Source of the DNA: Bifiguratus adelaidae
Taxonomy: Eukaryota; Mucoromycota; Endogonomycetes; Endogonales
DNA length: 63,509 nucleotides
Reading direction: 5' to 3'
Assembly (NCBI GenBank): GCA_002261195.1
Contig: MVBO01000084.1
Span: 1 to 63,509 of the forward strand
Shown: in pieces, positions 23,152-34,819 of the stretch
Numbering within the stretch: the first letter of the stretch is position 1
Layout: the number at the start of each line of letters is the position of its first letter
Notes under the pieces: model-generated
Databases searched by the model: none
Told to the model about the DNA's origin: nothing
Seen by the model: the letters and a program-made list of their open reading frames with translations, nothing else
Made by a program: the position numbers and the translations under genes

Positions 23152-25018
23152 TCAATCCCATTTTCCGACGCCCAACCCCGTTCCGACTTCCTCAGATTGC
23201 GTCTCTGCTCCTTCCAGCGTTTTCAAGAGATCTTCCTCATTGGATTTTCGCGCCTTCTTGTGCTTTGTACGGTCAACCACCGAGAGAACGCCCGACCGTG
23301 TGGCAAGGGCTTTTTCAGCAGCCGAAGGGCTAGGGGCTTCCAAAGTTTCTGGTCCACAGTCATTCTCGTTGGCTGAGACGACTGGAACAAAGAAAGCGTC
23401 ACCTCCCGCCACTTTCTCCTTTGGTTTCTTCGACTTAGCCTCGGTGCGTTGCTCGTCAAATGGAGGCTTGGCTTCAGGAACCTTAATCTGCTTGGCAGCC
23501 TTGGTAGGGCCGACTCGGTCCTGACCTCTAGCCTTGACAGTCGACTTGTCAGACTTGATCGCCTTCTTATTCTTGGCTTGCGCTATAGCGTCTTGCGGTG
23601 ACGTTTTGGATTTCTTTGCCGATGTCTGGTCTGTTTGCGCTCCATTCATTTTCACCTTGCCATCCTTCACTTTTGTGCGCTTGTGCACCGCCTTTTCATC
23701 TGAATCTTCAGCGGGTCTCTTGGCTTGCGGCTTCCATTTGCGTTCTTCCACAGCAGTGACAAGGTTCTCGCTAGGACCTTTCTTTTTCTTCTTCTTCGAT
23801 CCAACAGGTTCCTCATTGGATGGTTTTGTGTCATTGTCCTCGGCAACGCCGGCCGTGGTGACACCCCAAGCTGACTTCTTTGGAGTGGGAGCCACAGCTT
23901 CATCCTCCACAGCACCAAGCAGCGAGACTCCGCCGATACCCTCGCCAGCCAAGAAGGATATTTCGCTTCCTTCTTCATCCGAATCAGTTTCGCCGTTTTC
24001 GCGTAGCTTTCGCTTCAAAGCTTTCTTCAACTGCCTATTTTCTTTCGATTTCTGCTTTCGTTCCAGATTGGCAATGTGTGCTTTCCGTTTCTCTTTGCGT
24101 TCCAGAAACTTCACGTCGAATCTCTCACCATCAAGTATTCGCAATGAGGGTATGAGTGCCAAGATTTTGTCTCGATAGCCCTCTAATTGACAGATGGGAT
24201 TGCCTTTCAGATTGAGATTGATCAAGTGAAGGAGACTGCCAAGCGCTGCCACATCCTTCCAGCCTTGGATAAGATTGTTGCCGAGATCTAAAATTTCGAG
24301 AGCAGAGCATGCTCTGACCGACTCCGGGACGGTGAGAATTTTGTTATCGTTCAGTCTGAGTTCTTTTAACGATGAATTGCTGGAAAGGTCGGGTATAAGA
24401 CGGATAGCATTATGAGCAGCTGATAATTTGGCGAGATTGGTAAGTGCAGGAAGTGAAGGCAATTCGGAAATGTTGTTGTGAGAAATGACTGAAGCGCATA
24501 CGTTAGTGCTGAAAAATATATCGTCAGCGCACGATTACGTACCCAGAGTATTCAATTCAAGGAGACCGCCAATGTTTTCGACAGTCTTGATTTTGTTGTG
24601 ATTCAGTACAAGAGCCTTTAGCTGTGTCAAATATGTTGTATGCACACTGATTCGATTCAGCTGATTGTGCGAAAGATTCAGAACTAGGGCATATCGTACC
24701 GTTAGTCTCGACCTTTCAACAATGATACCGCATCCGAAAATGACACTCACCAAACAAGGTTTTCAGCTTTTGTAACCCTTCGCAACTCTCAAGAGCGTTT
24801 CCACTCAGATTCAATGTGGTCAGCTCCGTGAGATATTGTAAGCCGGACAGCGCATCGGGGCTTTTTAACTTGTTGTTGGACAAGTTCAGCTTTCGAAGAT
24901 TGGTACATGCTGAAATGTCGTCAATATGTGAAATGTCTGAATTAGCAAAGTTGAGCTCCGGCAGTTGAGGCAAGGGAGTCGCCGTCTTCTGCGATATGAG
25001 CGCAGGTGTAAGTTTCAT
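23152..25018 (-). CDS. Leucine-rich-repeat protein with basic nucleolar-type tail
   Basis: 581 aa from exons 25018-24751, 24683-24543 and 24488-23152. The N-terminal 250 residues are SDS22-like LRRs (LNLSNNKL, LNLSGNAL, LNLSHNQL, LVLNHNKIKTVENIGG, LDLGNNLI) with an LRR cap (NPICQLEGYRDKILALIPSLRILDG). The C-terminal 300 residues are Lys-rich and low-complexity (VGSKKKKKKGP), with several nuclear/nucleolar localisation stretches, ending GTGLGVGKWD. A binding scaffold in the nucleus is likely (inference). Convergent with IVD with 91 bp between stops. Confidence 0.88.
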
Positions 25019-25209
25019 GTCTGGACGAAGCCAATGTCACCAAACACGCAATGTATGCACTCAGCAAGAAAAAAAGAAAAATTACAAGACAGCCGAGAGA
25101 CAGTGAATGGGTGGATAATGGCCTTCAGTGTTCCCTTTTTCACATTAGAGGTTGGAACACGCTGGAAAGATACAGAAAAGTTCTATCTACAGACACTATG
25201 GTTTTCGTT

Positions 25210-25827
25210 CTACACATCATCCTCATCCTTTCCTGTCTCTGCTCCAGAATAACACAATTTCCTTACAAGCCTCATGTCCTTGCTCTTCAGTGTTTCTTTA
25301 CCACCATGCTTGACAACGCGACGGCTAGAGAACGGAGAGTAAGCGTTGGCTTCGTATCACATCACTCACCATTTCTGAAATACTTCGACGAGATAGGCTT
25401 CACTGGCTTCCTGTACGGCTTTAATGGCTTGTGATCGCCACCTGAAATCGTGCTCCTCGTCTGCTGCCGTGATGGCGGCGGAATATTCACGCACCTGCGG
25501 AAATGTTGAGATAAAAGGAGCGCAGAGACCGCATATACACTCACAAGTCGCTTGAAGCTAGCTTTGGGGAAGACAAGCTTGGTCGTGGTTGTCATGTCTT
25601 TAATGTCTTTGTACATTTTGGCTTGCTGTGCCTTTCTGCCATTGCGCTTCTTCTTCTTCTCCTTCTCCCTCTCTTTTGGAGGAGATTTGATAACTACGCG
25701 ACATGAGTTTTTAGTGGCCAAAAGTTGTGCGTAGGTATAACTTACCCGGTGATTCTATACGCTTGTCCTTGTGCTTGTGCTTCTGTTTTTCTACTACCGC
25801 TTTCACCGATTGCTTAGTACGCGCCAT
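25210..25827 (-). CDS. Divergent histone H3, CENP-A (CenH3)-like
   Basis: 156 aa from exons 25827-25746, 25693-25545, 25494-25370 and 25324-25210. The tail begins MARTKQ, identical to canonical H3 including Lys4, then becomes Lys-rich and unlike H3. Residues about 53-65 match alphaN. FKRLVRE (74-80) matches alpha1, and QEASEAYLV (105-113) is identical to alpha2. KETLKSKDMRLVRKL (128-142) matches loop 2/alpha3 with the same spacing. Loop 1 is about five residues longer than in H3, and DFRWRSQA replaces LRFQSSA; the Trp and DFxWxxQA pattern are those of CENP-A. The LPFQ of H3 is absent. So I call it a centromeric-type H3. Its start is 41 bp after the stop of the 793-aa gene. Confidence 0.82.
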
Positions 25828-25868
25828 AGTGTCGAAGTCTCCAGTCAGGTAATGTGACTTCGCTTTAT

Positions 25869-28675
25869 TTAGGATTTCCGCAATTTTCGCAATTTCACAA
25901 AGCGTTCAATGTTTTCTCTTTGGTTGAAGTGCTCCAACGGCTGTATCCGGCTCCGTGAATCATCAGAGTCAATACTAGACGGTGCAACATCTATTTTTGT
26001 CATGTTAGAGACCTTTCGCTTGCGTGAAAGACAGTCAGGGTCCATGGAATTGGTGATTTTGAGCTAATTGAATGCTCAATGAGATTTGTGTGACTTGGCA
26101 CGGCCGCAGGCTTACCGGACTACGTCTCTTTGGCGTCAGCACTACAGGGGTTTTTCGATCAGACGGCGATTTATCAGGCAGCGAGGCACCAGAGTCCAAA
26201 GATGAGAACGTAAAATGGTCACAAGATAGCTGGTCAAAGTCCTGATTATCAAACTCCAGGTCATCCAACACGGGCTTGGCGATAGATGGTTGCTGCATTA
26301 CTGGGCTAAGCATATCCAACTCCAGGTCAAGCTCGGAGTCTGGCAAGTCTCCTAAGCCAACAGAGGTCAAAGATGGAGAAACGCTTTGTGCTTGTTGATG
26401 ACGCCTTATCGAGGCTTTAGTCGGTGCTGTCTTACTGGCTCGTACGTCCTTGGTCGCCTGCGTAGTGGAATTAGGGAGCTGTTCTTGACCCAATTGCGCC
26501 AGCCAGTTGTCCAAATCATTCAATTGAGATTCCTCCTCAAAGCTGACATCCAGTAATCCATGTTCGTTCGACAAGGCAGGCGCATGAAGCATCCTCGGCT
26601 GTTGCTTTGACTGTGTTTCGGGCACGTTCCTAAGCTTAGAGTGCGGGTTAGGTGATGCGGCAATCTCGTCACGCCGGGGTTTCAAGAACAGACTTGACTT
26701 TGTCTCTTCTTGATCAAACCATGCTTGACAATGTTCGATAATGTCGCTTGTTCCTTCGCATCCTTTCTTGATTCTGGCTAGTTGAAGGTAGATGTTGTCG
26801 TCTACTTCTTCTAAACAATTGCTAGACATCCCAATCAAAGATTCATTCAGGGAATCGCGATAACTCTGCGCAGAAAATCTGACGGGTATAGGGTCCCAAA
26901 CCATATCGAATTCCAAGCGTCGCCTGCTTGAAGGCTTGCGGACAGGTACACAATGAGTCACGAGTCGCTCCACAGAGTCAAATTCGGTAACGGTTGCGAA
27001 TCCACTATTGTCAATCTTTGGCACTGGCACATGGTTGAGCTAAAGCCACAGAAGTTATTCAGGAGTTCTTACCAGGGAGATAAAGCATGCCTTGTTCGAT
27101 GCCACTATAGTCAAATGCATTCTGCTCCGCTGCAAAGGCATCCCTGTTACCTTGAGCCTCGTGTTCGTTGCCGATCACTGTTCTCAATACATCGTCAACA
27201 TTATTATTCGCGATAAAATTGTGGGCGTTATGGACGCTCGGAATCAAGTCATCGCAAGTCCTAAAGTTGATGAAAAGTCAGATCCGGAACTTCAAAGCTG
27301 AGTTCGGTGCACTCACAGCAGTGTTGATGGAGTTGACGATCTCGTGCATGTTAGGGGCGAGCCTAGAAAGAGATATCAGTTTGACAGTTGCTTCACGGAG
27401 TCACTATTACCCATCCAGTCAACTTCCTTTTCGCTCCTTGTTGGCTTCTTGACGTCAGACGAGGTATAAAGTGAGTTCATGATGGCTTCCACCGAAGTTT
27501 GTTCGGGCAAAGCTTCCAGATTGCGGTCACCGTCTGTGAAAGGAGTTTGGTACGCAATGATACTTTCATGCCTACCTTCATTTAGTCGGAGAAACGTTTC
27601 AGGATCCATCTTGAGATCATCGTGCTCAACCAAACTTCCTTTCAAACTCTCTCCGCTTCCTTGCGGACTATCGTTCGGTGTCCCAGGGCCATTCCATCCG
27701 AATGTGTTACCGACAACGTTGGAACTCGCACAAATAGGGGCCTTCTGCCCAACATCAATCTCCGTGCAGCATAGCATGTTCAGATCCTCAAAGAATTGAG
27801 GACGATGTAATGGAGACATCGGAGGTGTAAGCGGCTGCTCCATTTCAGTATCCTCCTTTGGGTTTTAGTGTGATGACTTACTTTGATTGTGAAGGGCCAC
27901 AGGGTTATTTCGCTGTTCGTCTTTGCTACAGGAGAGTACTGCTGTTCCAAAGCCTCCAATGCCTTTCTAGAGTCTCCATCTAATTGTAGGGTATTCGCTG
28001 TGCTGCAGAAATGTCAGCTATCGCATCTTTTGCGGCTTTTGCGCGCGACTCACAGGAGATCAATAATGCTTTCACCGCCGATTGATTGGCGGAGGTCCCA
28101 AACTAGGGAAGATTCAGTAAAAGCATGCTGGTAACCACCATCAAAGCTGGCGTCATTCTGGATCACTTTGGTCACATAGTCAGGAGAGCTATATAGTGAT
28201 CTCATCCCGTCTTCGCTATCTCTACTGGACAATGGCTCTTCCGTATAGTCTAGGGTTAAGCTCACTTTTTAGACGCAATGCAGACCTTATATGCGCAAAA
28301 TTCTGCGTCATCGCGGGATGTACTTACGGTCCAACTTGTAGGTGAACATGTCTTGCAACATCAGCTCGTCCATAAGTCCGGCATGTTTGAGTACAGCTTG
28401 GATAGCAAAATGATATCCAGAGTAGCTCCATCGACTTTCGCGCTGAATCAGCTCAGTAACGCTTGGAATCGGTATCTCTGCCAGTGAATTAACGTCTGCT
28501 GGCATTGTAGATGGATGAAAGCCAGGACCTAAGGTATGAAGGACCTTGCTCATCAAAGCATCTATGTGACCAGAATCATCAGAGTCTTATACATAGATGA
28601 AGTTAACCTAGTCTGCCTACCTGGAGACATGACCCCAAGTTGCCTACAGCAATCCTCGATTCCATCGTCCTCCAT
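25869..28675 (-). CDS. Unknown 793-aa protein directly upstream of the CENP-A-like gene
   Basis: Nine exons join in phase: 28675-28621, 28561-28328, 28264-28054, 28002-27882, 27834-27411, 27362-27317, 27260-27073, 27023-26116 and 26063-25869. The N-terminal 200 residues look folded (SVTELIQRESRWSYSGYHFA). The middle has PLTPPMSPLHRPQFFEDL and FDMVWDPIPVRFS. The last 300 residues are acidic and disordered (LPDSELDLELDML) with a basic end, VLTPKRRSPLKI to FVKLRKLRKS. Its outline (beta-rich start, PPMSP, acidic body) reminds me of meiotic Zip2/SHOC1-type proteins, but I cannot support that. Exons 5-6 are the least certain. It is divergent from the sphingomyelinase gene. Confidence 0.7.
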
Positions 28676-28995
28676 ATCATTGATATATTGCTTGTCGTGG
28701 TAATTCAACAATCCTACCCAGAGAATTTCATTACCCGTAAACAAACTATAGCACAGCACAACTACACACAACCACTCAGTGCGACCGTGTGTATCGTGTA
28801 GATGGCACCAATGGAGAAAAGAGAGCAAAGAAAGTGCTTTGAGAGCAAAAAGAAGGAAATGTCCAAATTTGGCGGAGGCAAGTGGACAGTGACGGTTTTG
28901 AAAGGGTCTCGGTTGGTTACGCTTCTACTTTTCTTTGTCTTTTGCCTAGTGCAAAGTGGTCTCTACTACCCTTACTCACAGAATTTGCTTGGCCG

Positions 28996-31523
28996 ATGAA
29001 GGTACAGCAAGTTGTGGCGGTAGCATGGCTCATTGCTGGATTCCGAAGCTTGGCTACCGCAGTCGCCGTCAGCGGTGAACATCAGCAAGTCTTTGGCAGG
29101 CCACAACCAGACGCTTTCACCGATACAGCAACCTCTGTTGATAATTCTACGTGGCTGCATCCCTTAGCGCAGGAACTCATAGACCAGTCGTCAAACCTGT
29201 CAGAACTCATCTTCAGCAACTATGACGCATCGGATGTGGAAACTGGGCTTTCCTGCGGACAATGCGTCAATCTCTTGCGCATCGTCAAGGATCTTTCATG
29301 GATATCCACAGGTCTCGCTGTGAATTCTCTGATATTAGCATGCAATCGAGCCAATGTAGTTGACGGCGACGTGGTATGAGATTCTTGTGGCGATTGTCGC
29401 GTTAAGGTTCATTCATTCTAACGATTCATATAGTGTAAAGGCTTTTTCCAAGAGCAAGGACCCATCATTGCGCATGTTGCAAAGGCAAGTCTCGTGACGG
29501 GCATTGCGTGCAATTTAGTTGTGCAAAATCGTCTAAACCTTCCTCTCTAGAGCGTCGATCCCGGCGGTTATAGCGGGCATCTCGTATGCGCTTCGGTGGC
29601 AGGCGCTTGCGCTTATCCGAGTGAGTATTCCGAGATAAGCTCGTCGAATGGGCGTTCAGGGGATTGTTGCCAAGTTAGCCACGTGCTTAGCAGCTTAAAC
29701 CTCGTTGGTCACACAAGGCTCCGCATGGCATTGCTGACATATTTTATTGGTCTCCGTTGCAGCACCACCACCCTTCACTGTTGGGTTCCCAAAGGAGAAG
29801 CCGACCAAAATAGTGCCATCGACCCCTTCTGGTGAGACGTTCACTGTACTCCATCTTAGTGACTGGCATTATGACCCGAATTACCAAGTAAGTCAGTTAT
29901 TGACACCGGAAAAGCAAGCACTGAGCACAATGGCTTCATTGTAGGAAGGTGCTGAGGCAAATTGTTCGAGACCGCTTTGCTGCCAAAGGCGGGATACAGA
30001 CCCCCTTAAAGGCACCATCCCTCAAAACATCAGTCGGCCAGCGAACAAATGGGGTGATTACAACTGCGATGCACCTTTTGCCCTCTTGGAAAGCGCCTTG
30101 GATGCCATACCAAAGCTAGAACCTGATATAGCATTCGCTATGCTCACTGGTGATATTCCGCCTCACAATGTTTGGTCTACTACCAAGGACAATGTTACCT
30201 ATCAAACCGAGACATTTGCTTTTGAGCACCTCCATTCTCACTTCGACAAGACAATCAACATTACCGTCTATCCAGTCGTCGGAAACCACGAAGCCGCTCC
30301 GACCAACATCTTCCCTCTGAACACCTCAATAATACCAGACAACAAACTCCAAGAGTGGTCGACGCAGTGGTTATACAACACTTTAGCTGATGACTGGGAA
30401 GGCTGGCTATCGTCTGACATGCTTGAGAGCGTACGACACAACTCGGGCTCCTATGTATCACAACCAAGAGATAATCTCCTCCTCATCACGCTAAACACAA
30501 ACTTTTGTTATCAATTCAACTGGTGGTTGTTTCAAAATACGAGCCAAGTGGATCCCAATGGTATGCTCAGCTGGCTCATAGGCCATCTTCAATACGCTGA
30601 AGATAATGGCATGAAGGTGTGGATCCAAGGGCATATCGCACCTGGAGATTCCAATTGCTTGCATGGGTACAGTAATTACTATTATCAGATCGTTGGGCGC
30701 TATGCTCCCCACGTCATTGTCAGCCAATTCTTTGGGCATACACATAGGTAAGCGAAGAGTCTTTTTCTTGCAGCTTTGCTCATCGCCAATCATTTCGGGT
30801 AGAGATGAATTTGAAGTGTTTTATGAGGATGGTATTCAGGACGCATCGCACGCTAATGCTGTCGCATTCCTCGGACCATCTGTTACAACCTTCTTGAATC
30901 TCAATCCCGGACTTCGGTAAGTGTATGAGCATGCACAAAGTACGCCGATTAAGCGATGATAAAGGTTCTATACCGTTGACGCGAAGACATTCGAAATCAT
31001 GGATACAAAGACATACATAGCCGACATGAACAAAGTCGATGAATGGCAAGAAGAAGGACCAAACTGGCATCTTGAATACTCTGCTCGTCAAGCCTATCTC
31101 CCAGAGAAGCATTATCCGAAGCACTTGCCTCTTACACCCGCATGGTGGCATAACGTGACGGTCTTGTTTGAACAATCCAATCGCACCTTCGACAAGTACA
31201 TGCTTCATCGTGCCAAGTCAGCACCTACCCCAGGCGGACGATGGCACGCCCCTGGAGAACCGGATGACAAGGATCCCGACAATGGTGACGACGATGAAGA
31301 CGAACTGATCATCCCTTGGACGCGGAACCACACTGCGGATGAGGAGGCCTACATGCATCTCAAGCGGCAAATCATTTGCCAGATTCGGGCCGGAAATTCC
31401 GAGATGCGCTGTGATTACAAACGCGAAGATCCCTATAAGCAGATCTCGGCGACATCTTTGGCCATTGGTCGTGAAGCCGAGAAACGATTCTGTGGACTGG
31501 GTTCTTTATTTGACCGCCGATAA
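28996..31523 (+). CDS. Acid sphingomyelinase-like phosphodiesterase with saposin B domain
   Basis: Secreted metallophosphoesterase of 699 aa cleaving sphingomyelin or similar phosphodiesters. Seven exons: 28996-29373, 29434-29484, 29551-29620, 29763-29887, 29945-30747, 30803-30916 and 30965-31523. A signal peptide is followed by a saposin B domain (CGQCVNLLRIV ... ACN ... CKGFFQEQGP). The calcineurin-like core has LSDWHYDPNYQ (DxH), AMLTGDIPPH, VVGNHEAAPTN (GNHE), GHIAPGD and FFGHTHRDEFE, covering the Zn ligands. Several N-glycosylation sequons occur. The intron after HVAK is GC-AG (29485-29550). The 3' end faces PFK-2 with 44 bp between stops. Confidence 0.95.
29485..29550 (+). other. GC-AG intron in the sphingomyelinase gene
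   Basis: Donor AAG|GCAAGT, polypyrimidine acceptor CCTCTCTAG. Only the GC junction keeps the saposin-domain frame (HVAK to SVDPGGYSGHL). Confidence 0.85.
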
Positions 31524-31567
31524 GAATGCACTGTACATTAGAAGACACGCTTGCATGTGCGTAAGAT

Positions 31568-33392
31568 TTACGCCGATATATTGAGTATTTCCATTCGCGT
31601 TTCTTTACACCCGTATGCAGACGGAACAATCTCGATAAGGTAGTTTCGAGGTATGACGATTTTTGGGATATCCTGGATGTAATACCATCAGTCCATGTTG
31701 AAATACATGCTAACATACTTCAGCGGGCCTATCCATAAGGTAGGCATATAGGCAACGGATCGTGCTTTCATGAGCGATAATGAGCACATCGTTCTTTTCG
31801 CGTTCAAGCTCAAGGATGACTGGTTCAACTCGGACGGCAAGATCATGATAGGACTAGAGACGAATGAATGAACACCTTTAAAACAGCCATGACCGCCAAA
31901 CCTTACCTCCGCACGCGGGTACCTATGTCGATAAGGATCTTTTTGAGCCTTGGCTTCCTCATCTGGAAAACGCGCCTTGATCTTCGCGGGAGTAAGTCCG
32001 TCGCATTCTCCGGGGTTGCGCTCAACCAATGCCGGATTTTGTCTCACATAAACGCCATCATGTACGAAATGCATGGCCGTTTGGTAGGATCGTTTACGGG
32101 CAGAAGTCCACACCGTAAGCGGACGAATGCTCTGTTCATTTTCCATGCCTTGTCTTTCTCGATGATCCAGGAGGAAGTCCTTCAATTTCTCAGCATAGGC
32201 ATGGCCAGCTTCGGACAGCTCCGCATCTGCCTTGTATGAACTCTCGTTCAATGATTCCCCATTCTTGAATGCCAGCGTTAGTCGAGCTGTTCGTCGCCTA
32301 CATACCTTTACTAACCCTTGCAAAATAAATGATCCGAGGGGTAATGTGAAGGTTCAAAAGATAATAGACGATCCGTGACTGATATACCCGGTGCATAAGT
32401 GACCGAACTTATCTTTGTCATCCCCGAATTACCTGCAAATATCCGTTGACGTTGTTAACAATGATTTGCTCGCCGACGTTCATTAGCTTGACAAAGGATA
32501 GCGATAGATCAGTTATAGTCTCATAATGAGGTTGATGATTCTCTATGCGATGCTATTGAAAATGGTGTTAGAAGACATGTTCGGCAATGTCTCCAGCGAT
32601 CAGCTTACCTTGAAATCTTCAACAGCCTCTTCTGGATCCCAGCCTATATACTGCAAGGGTACATTTATAAGACAAGGCAAATTGAAGTTGTAAAAAGACT
32701 TACATCTGGTGAAGATATTTTGACGCTGCGAATGTTGGCGTCGATAATTTCTTGCTTATTACATATGGATTCTGTCGACATTCAGTAAAACATATATCAA
32801 ACTTGAACAAGCGCTCACCTATAAACACAGGCTGCGCACAACAATGAGTCAGAGAACGTTGTCATACCGAAGCAGCTTACAGATACTTGCCTGTATTTTA
32901 TGGGATTGTAATTTTTGAGCCACGAAGGATCGTCGCTCTTCTGTCGTGTTGCTAGCATCATAAATGCCCACTTGCCCTCCAGCTTCCAGCCAGGAGATCA
33001 TGTCATCAAGACACTTTTGGGCTATCTCAAATCGCTGGGCCGTTGTCTCCTGGTTATCTGCGAAGCCATTATGAATACATTATGTTCTTCCGCTTCTGCA
33101 TCGAAAAGACGTACTCGGATCGAAAAAGTCGTTGGGCATGGTGCCCAACAGCTGACGACGGTAGTTACCAACGCTAAACACCCGCGTTTGCACTCCTAAC
33201 CACAACAAATATCGACATAGCGAACGCGATACATGCGTCTTGCCTCGTGCCGGTAAACTGTCAAGGAACAGGGCATCAACATCTTGTTCGCACACCAATC
33301 AACGCATCAAACACTTACCCAACCGTAATGATGGCTATAGCGCCTGCGTGAAACAGTCGCCCAGACGTTGTCTGATACAGCTGCGCAGCCAT
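31568..33392 (-). CDS. 6-phosphofructo-2-kinase/fructose-2,6-bisphosphatase with substituted catalytic His
   Basis: Bifunctional-family enzyme controlling fructose-2,6-bisphosphate; 428 aa in 11 exons (33392-33319, 33257-33115, 33057-32891, 32831-32819, 32771-32704, 32650-32609, 32552-32433, 32378-32316, 32263-31907, 31853-31719, 31672-31568). Kinase signatures are intact: [15 protein letters not shown] (Walker A), [39 protein letters not shown]. In the phosphatase half the phosphohistidine motif RHGES reads RNGES across the exon 8/9 junction. The second His is kept (IIAHEST). Yeast Pfk26 likewise lacks this His and is kinase-dominant, so the same is inferred. Exon 4 is only 13 nt, and the intron before it is GC-AG. 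The start MAAQLYQ matches the family. Confidence 0.92.
32832..32890 (-). other. GC-AG intron in the PFK-2 gene, followed by a 13-nt microexon
   Basis: Donor CAG|GCAAGT. The phase demanded by the next exon (PVFIE) excludes the nearby GT. Confidence 0.8.
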
Positions 33393-33428
33393 GAAGACAG
33401 AAGTGACTGTTTCAAGCCTATTTCAATC

Positions 33429-34768
33429 ATGACAGAAGAACGCATGGAGGACGCATCGGGCATAGAAAGTGTTGTTTCTACCGTTGAGAATGCCTCTGGG
33501 CTTGTGGTGTCCTTGTAAGTGCTTGCCTTCATATGCTCACGAGCTTGCCCTGTAGTTAATGCTCACCGTTTAGGCATACGCTGGTCCTGCTCAACATTTC
33601 CGACCACTACACGCGCACAAAGGTGCAACACCGGGGAAAGGACCAGAAAGGTAGAATCAATACAGCAAGGAGATGACGCTTGCTAACGGCTACTCTACAC
33701 AGTGATTGGAGCTCTCTTGGGAACACAAACCGGCCGAGAGATTGAGATATTCAATTCATTCGAGCTGTTGTTCTCTCAAGACGAAGCCGCCAACATTGAC
33801 ATCAATAAACAGTTCTTCATCACCAAGGAAGAGCAGTGTATGTATATGTCATGTCACGTTTTACCCTTGCGTTGTTTGTCAACTTTATGGTTTCGCATAG
33901 TCAAGCAAGTCTTTCCGCAGTACGATTTTCTTGGATGGTATACTGTGGGGGCTAAGCCGACGGTGCAAGATCGAGAGGTGCACAAGCAGGTGAGAATGCA
34001 AATGATTGAGACGGTCAATACAGGCTGGCGTTGACACTTCTCATTCAGTTTTACGATCAGAATGAATCTCCCTTATTCCTCCTACTCAATCCAGCTTCCT
34101 TTGTGTTGGGTGCCAAGGAACTACCGGTGACCATCTATGAAACATTAATTGATATCGTGGACGGAGAGGCACAGACATTCTTCATTGAAGCTCCCTACAA
34201 GATCGATACAGGCGAAGCTGAGCGTATTGCCATTGACCATGTTTCCAAGCCTAACGTGACCATCAACAGTGGAACGGGTGGAACATCATCCCGTAAGTTG
34301 TCGTGTCTTAAAAGCTTTAACTGATATGTGTCAAGTCAACTCGCTGTTGACCACACAACGTAACGCCATCAACATGCTTCATATTCGTTTAAAGCTCCTC
34401 CACAAGTATGTGGAAGACGTCAAAAATGGTCAGTTATATGCATCCCCTCATGTTCTATCGCTGATGTTGTACAGGCACTATTCCCCCCGATTATGAGGTT
34501 CTTCGACGCATTGCAAGTCTATGTACTCGGCTACCTACGCGCGATAGTATTGAGCTCAAGGACGAATACATGACTGTAAGCAACACTGAACAATGCCATC
34601 ATTCACCACAACTGTCTTCTTTAGGAATTCAATGATGTCTTGCTCACCACGTACTTGGCGACATTGACCAAAGGTGTCAATTCGGTGAATGAGATGGTAG
34701 ACAAGTTCAACGTTGTCAACAACGTGGGCAGTCGACGTGGACGAAATCCGGTGGGATATAACTATTAA
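33429..34768 (+). CDS. CSN6: COP9 signalosome subunit 6 (CSN6)
   Basis: MPN-domain subunit of the cullin deneddylase; 322 aa. Exons are 33429-33514, 33574-33650, 33703-33837, 33901-33989, 34049-34292, 34336-34428, 34475-34575 and 34625-34768. Family blocks: HTLVLLNISDHYTR, VIGALLGTQTGREIEIFNSF, FKQVFPQYDFLGWYTVGAKP, ESPLFLLLNP, and the helical C-terminal QRNAINMLHIRLKLLHKYV. The JAMM metal site (HxHx7Sx2D) is absent, as expected for CSN6. The start codon is 36 bp from that of the divergent PFK-2 gene. The 3' end faces the Zn2Cys6 gene with 51 bp between. Confidence 0.96.
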
Positions 34769-34819
34769 ACCTTGTACTATACACGTAGACTATAAGTATA
34801 CAAGCAATGGCATGGCTTC

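Noticed and set aside
23534-24178. 214-codon plus frame opposite the LRR gene
   Set aside because: It is a shadow of the Lys/Ser-rich coding sequence on the minus strand, giving a Phe/Ser-rich peptide.
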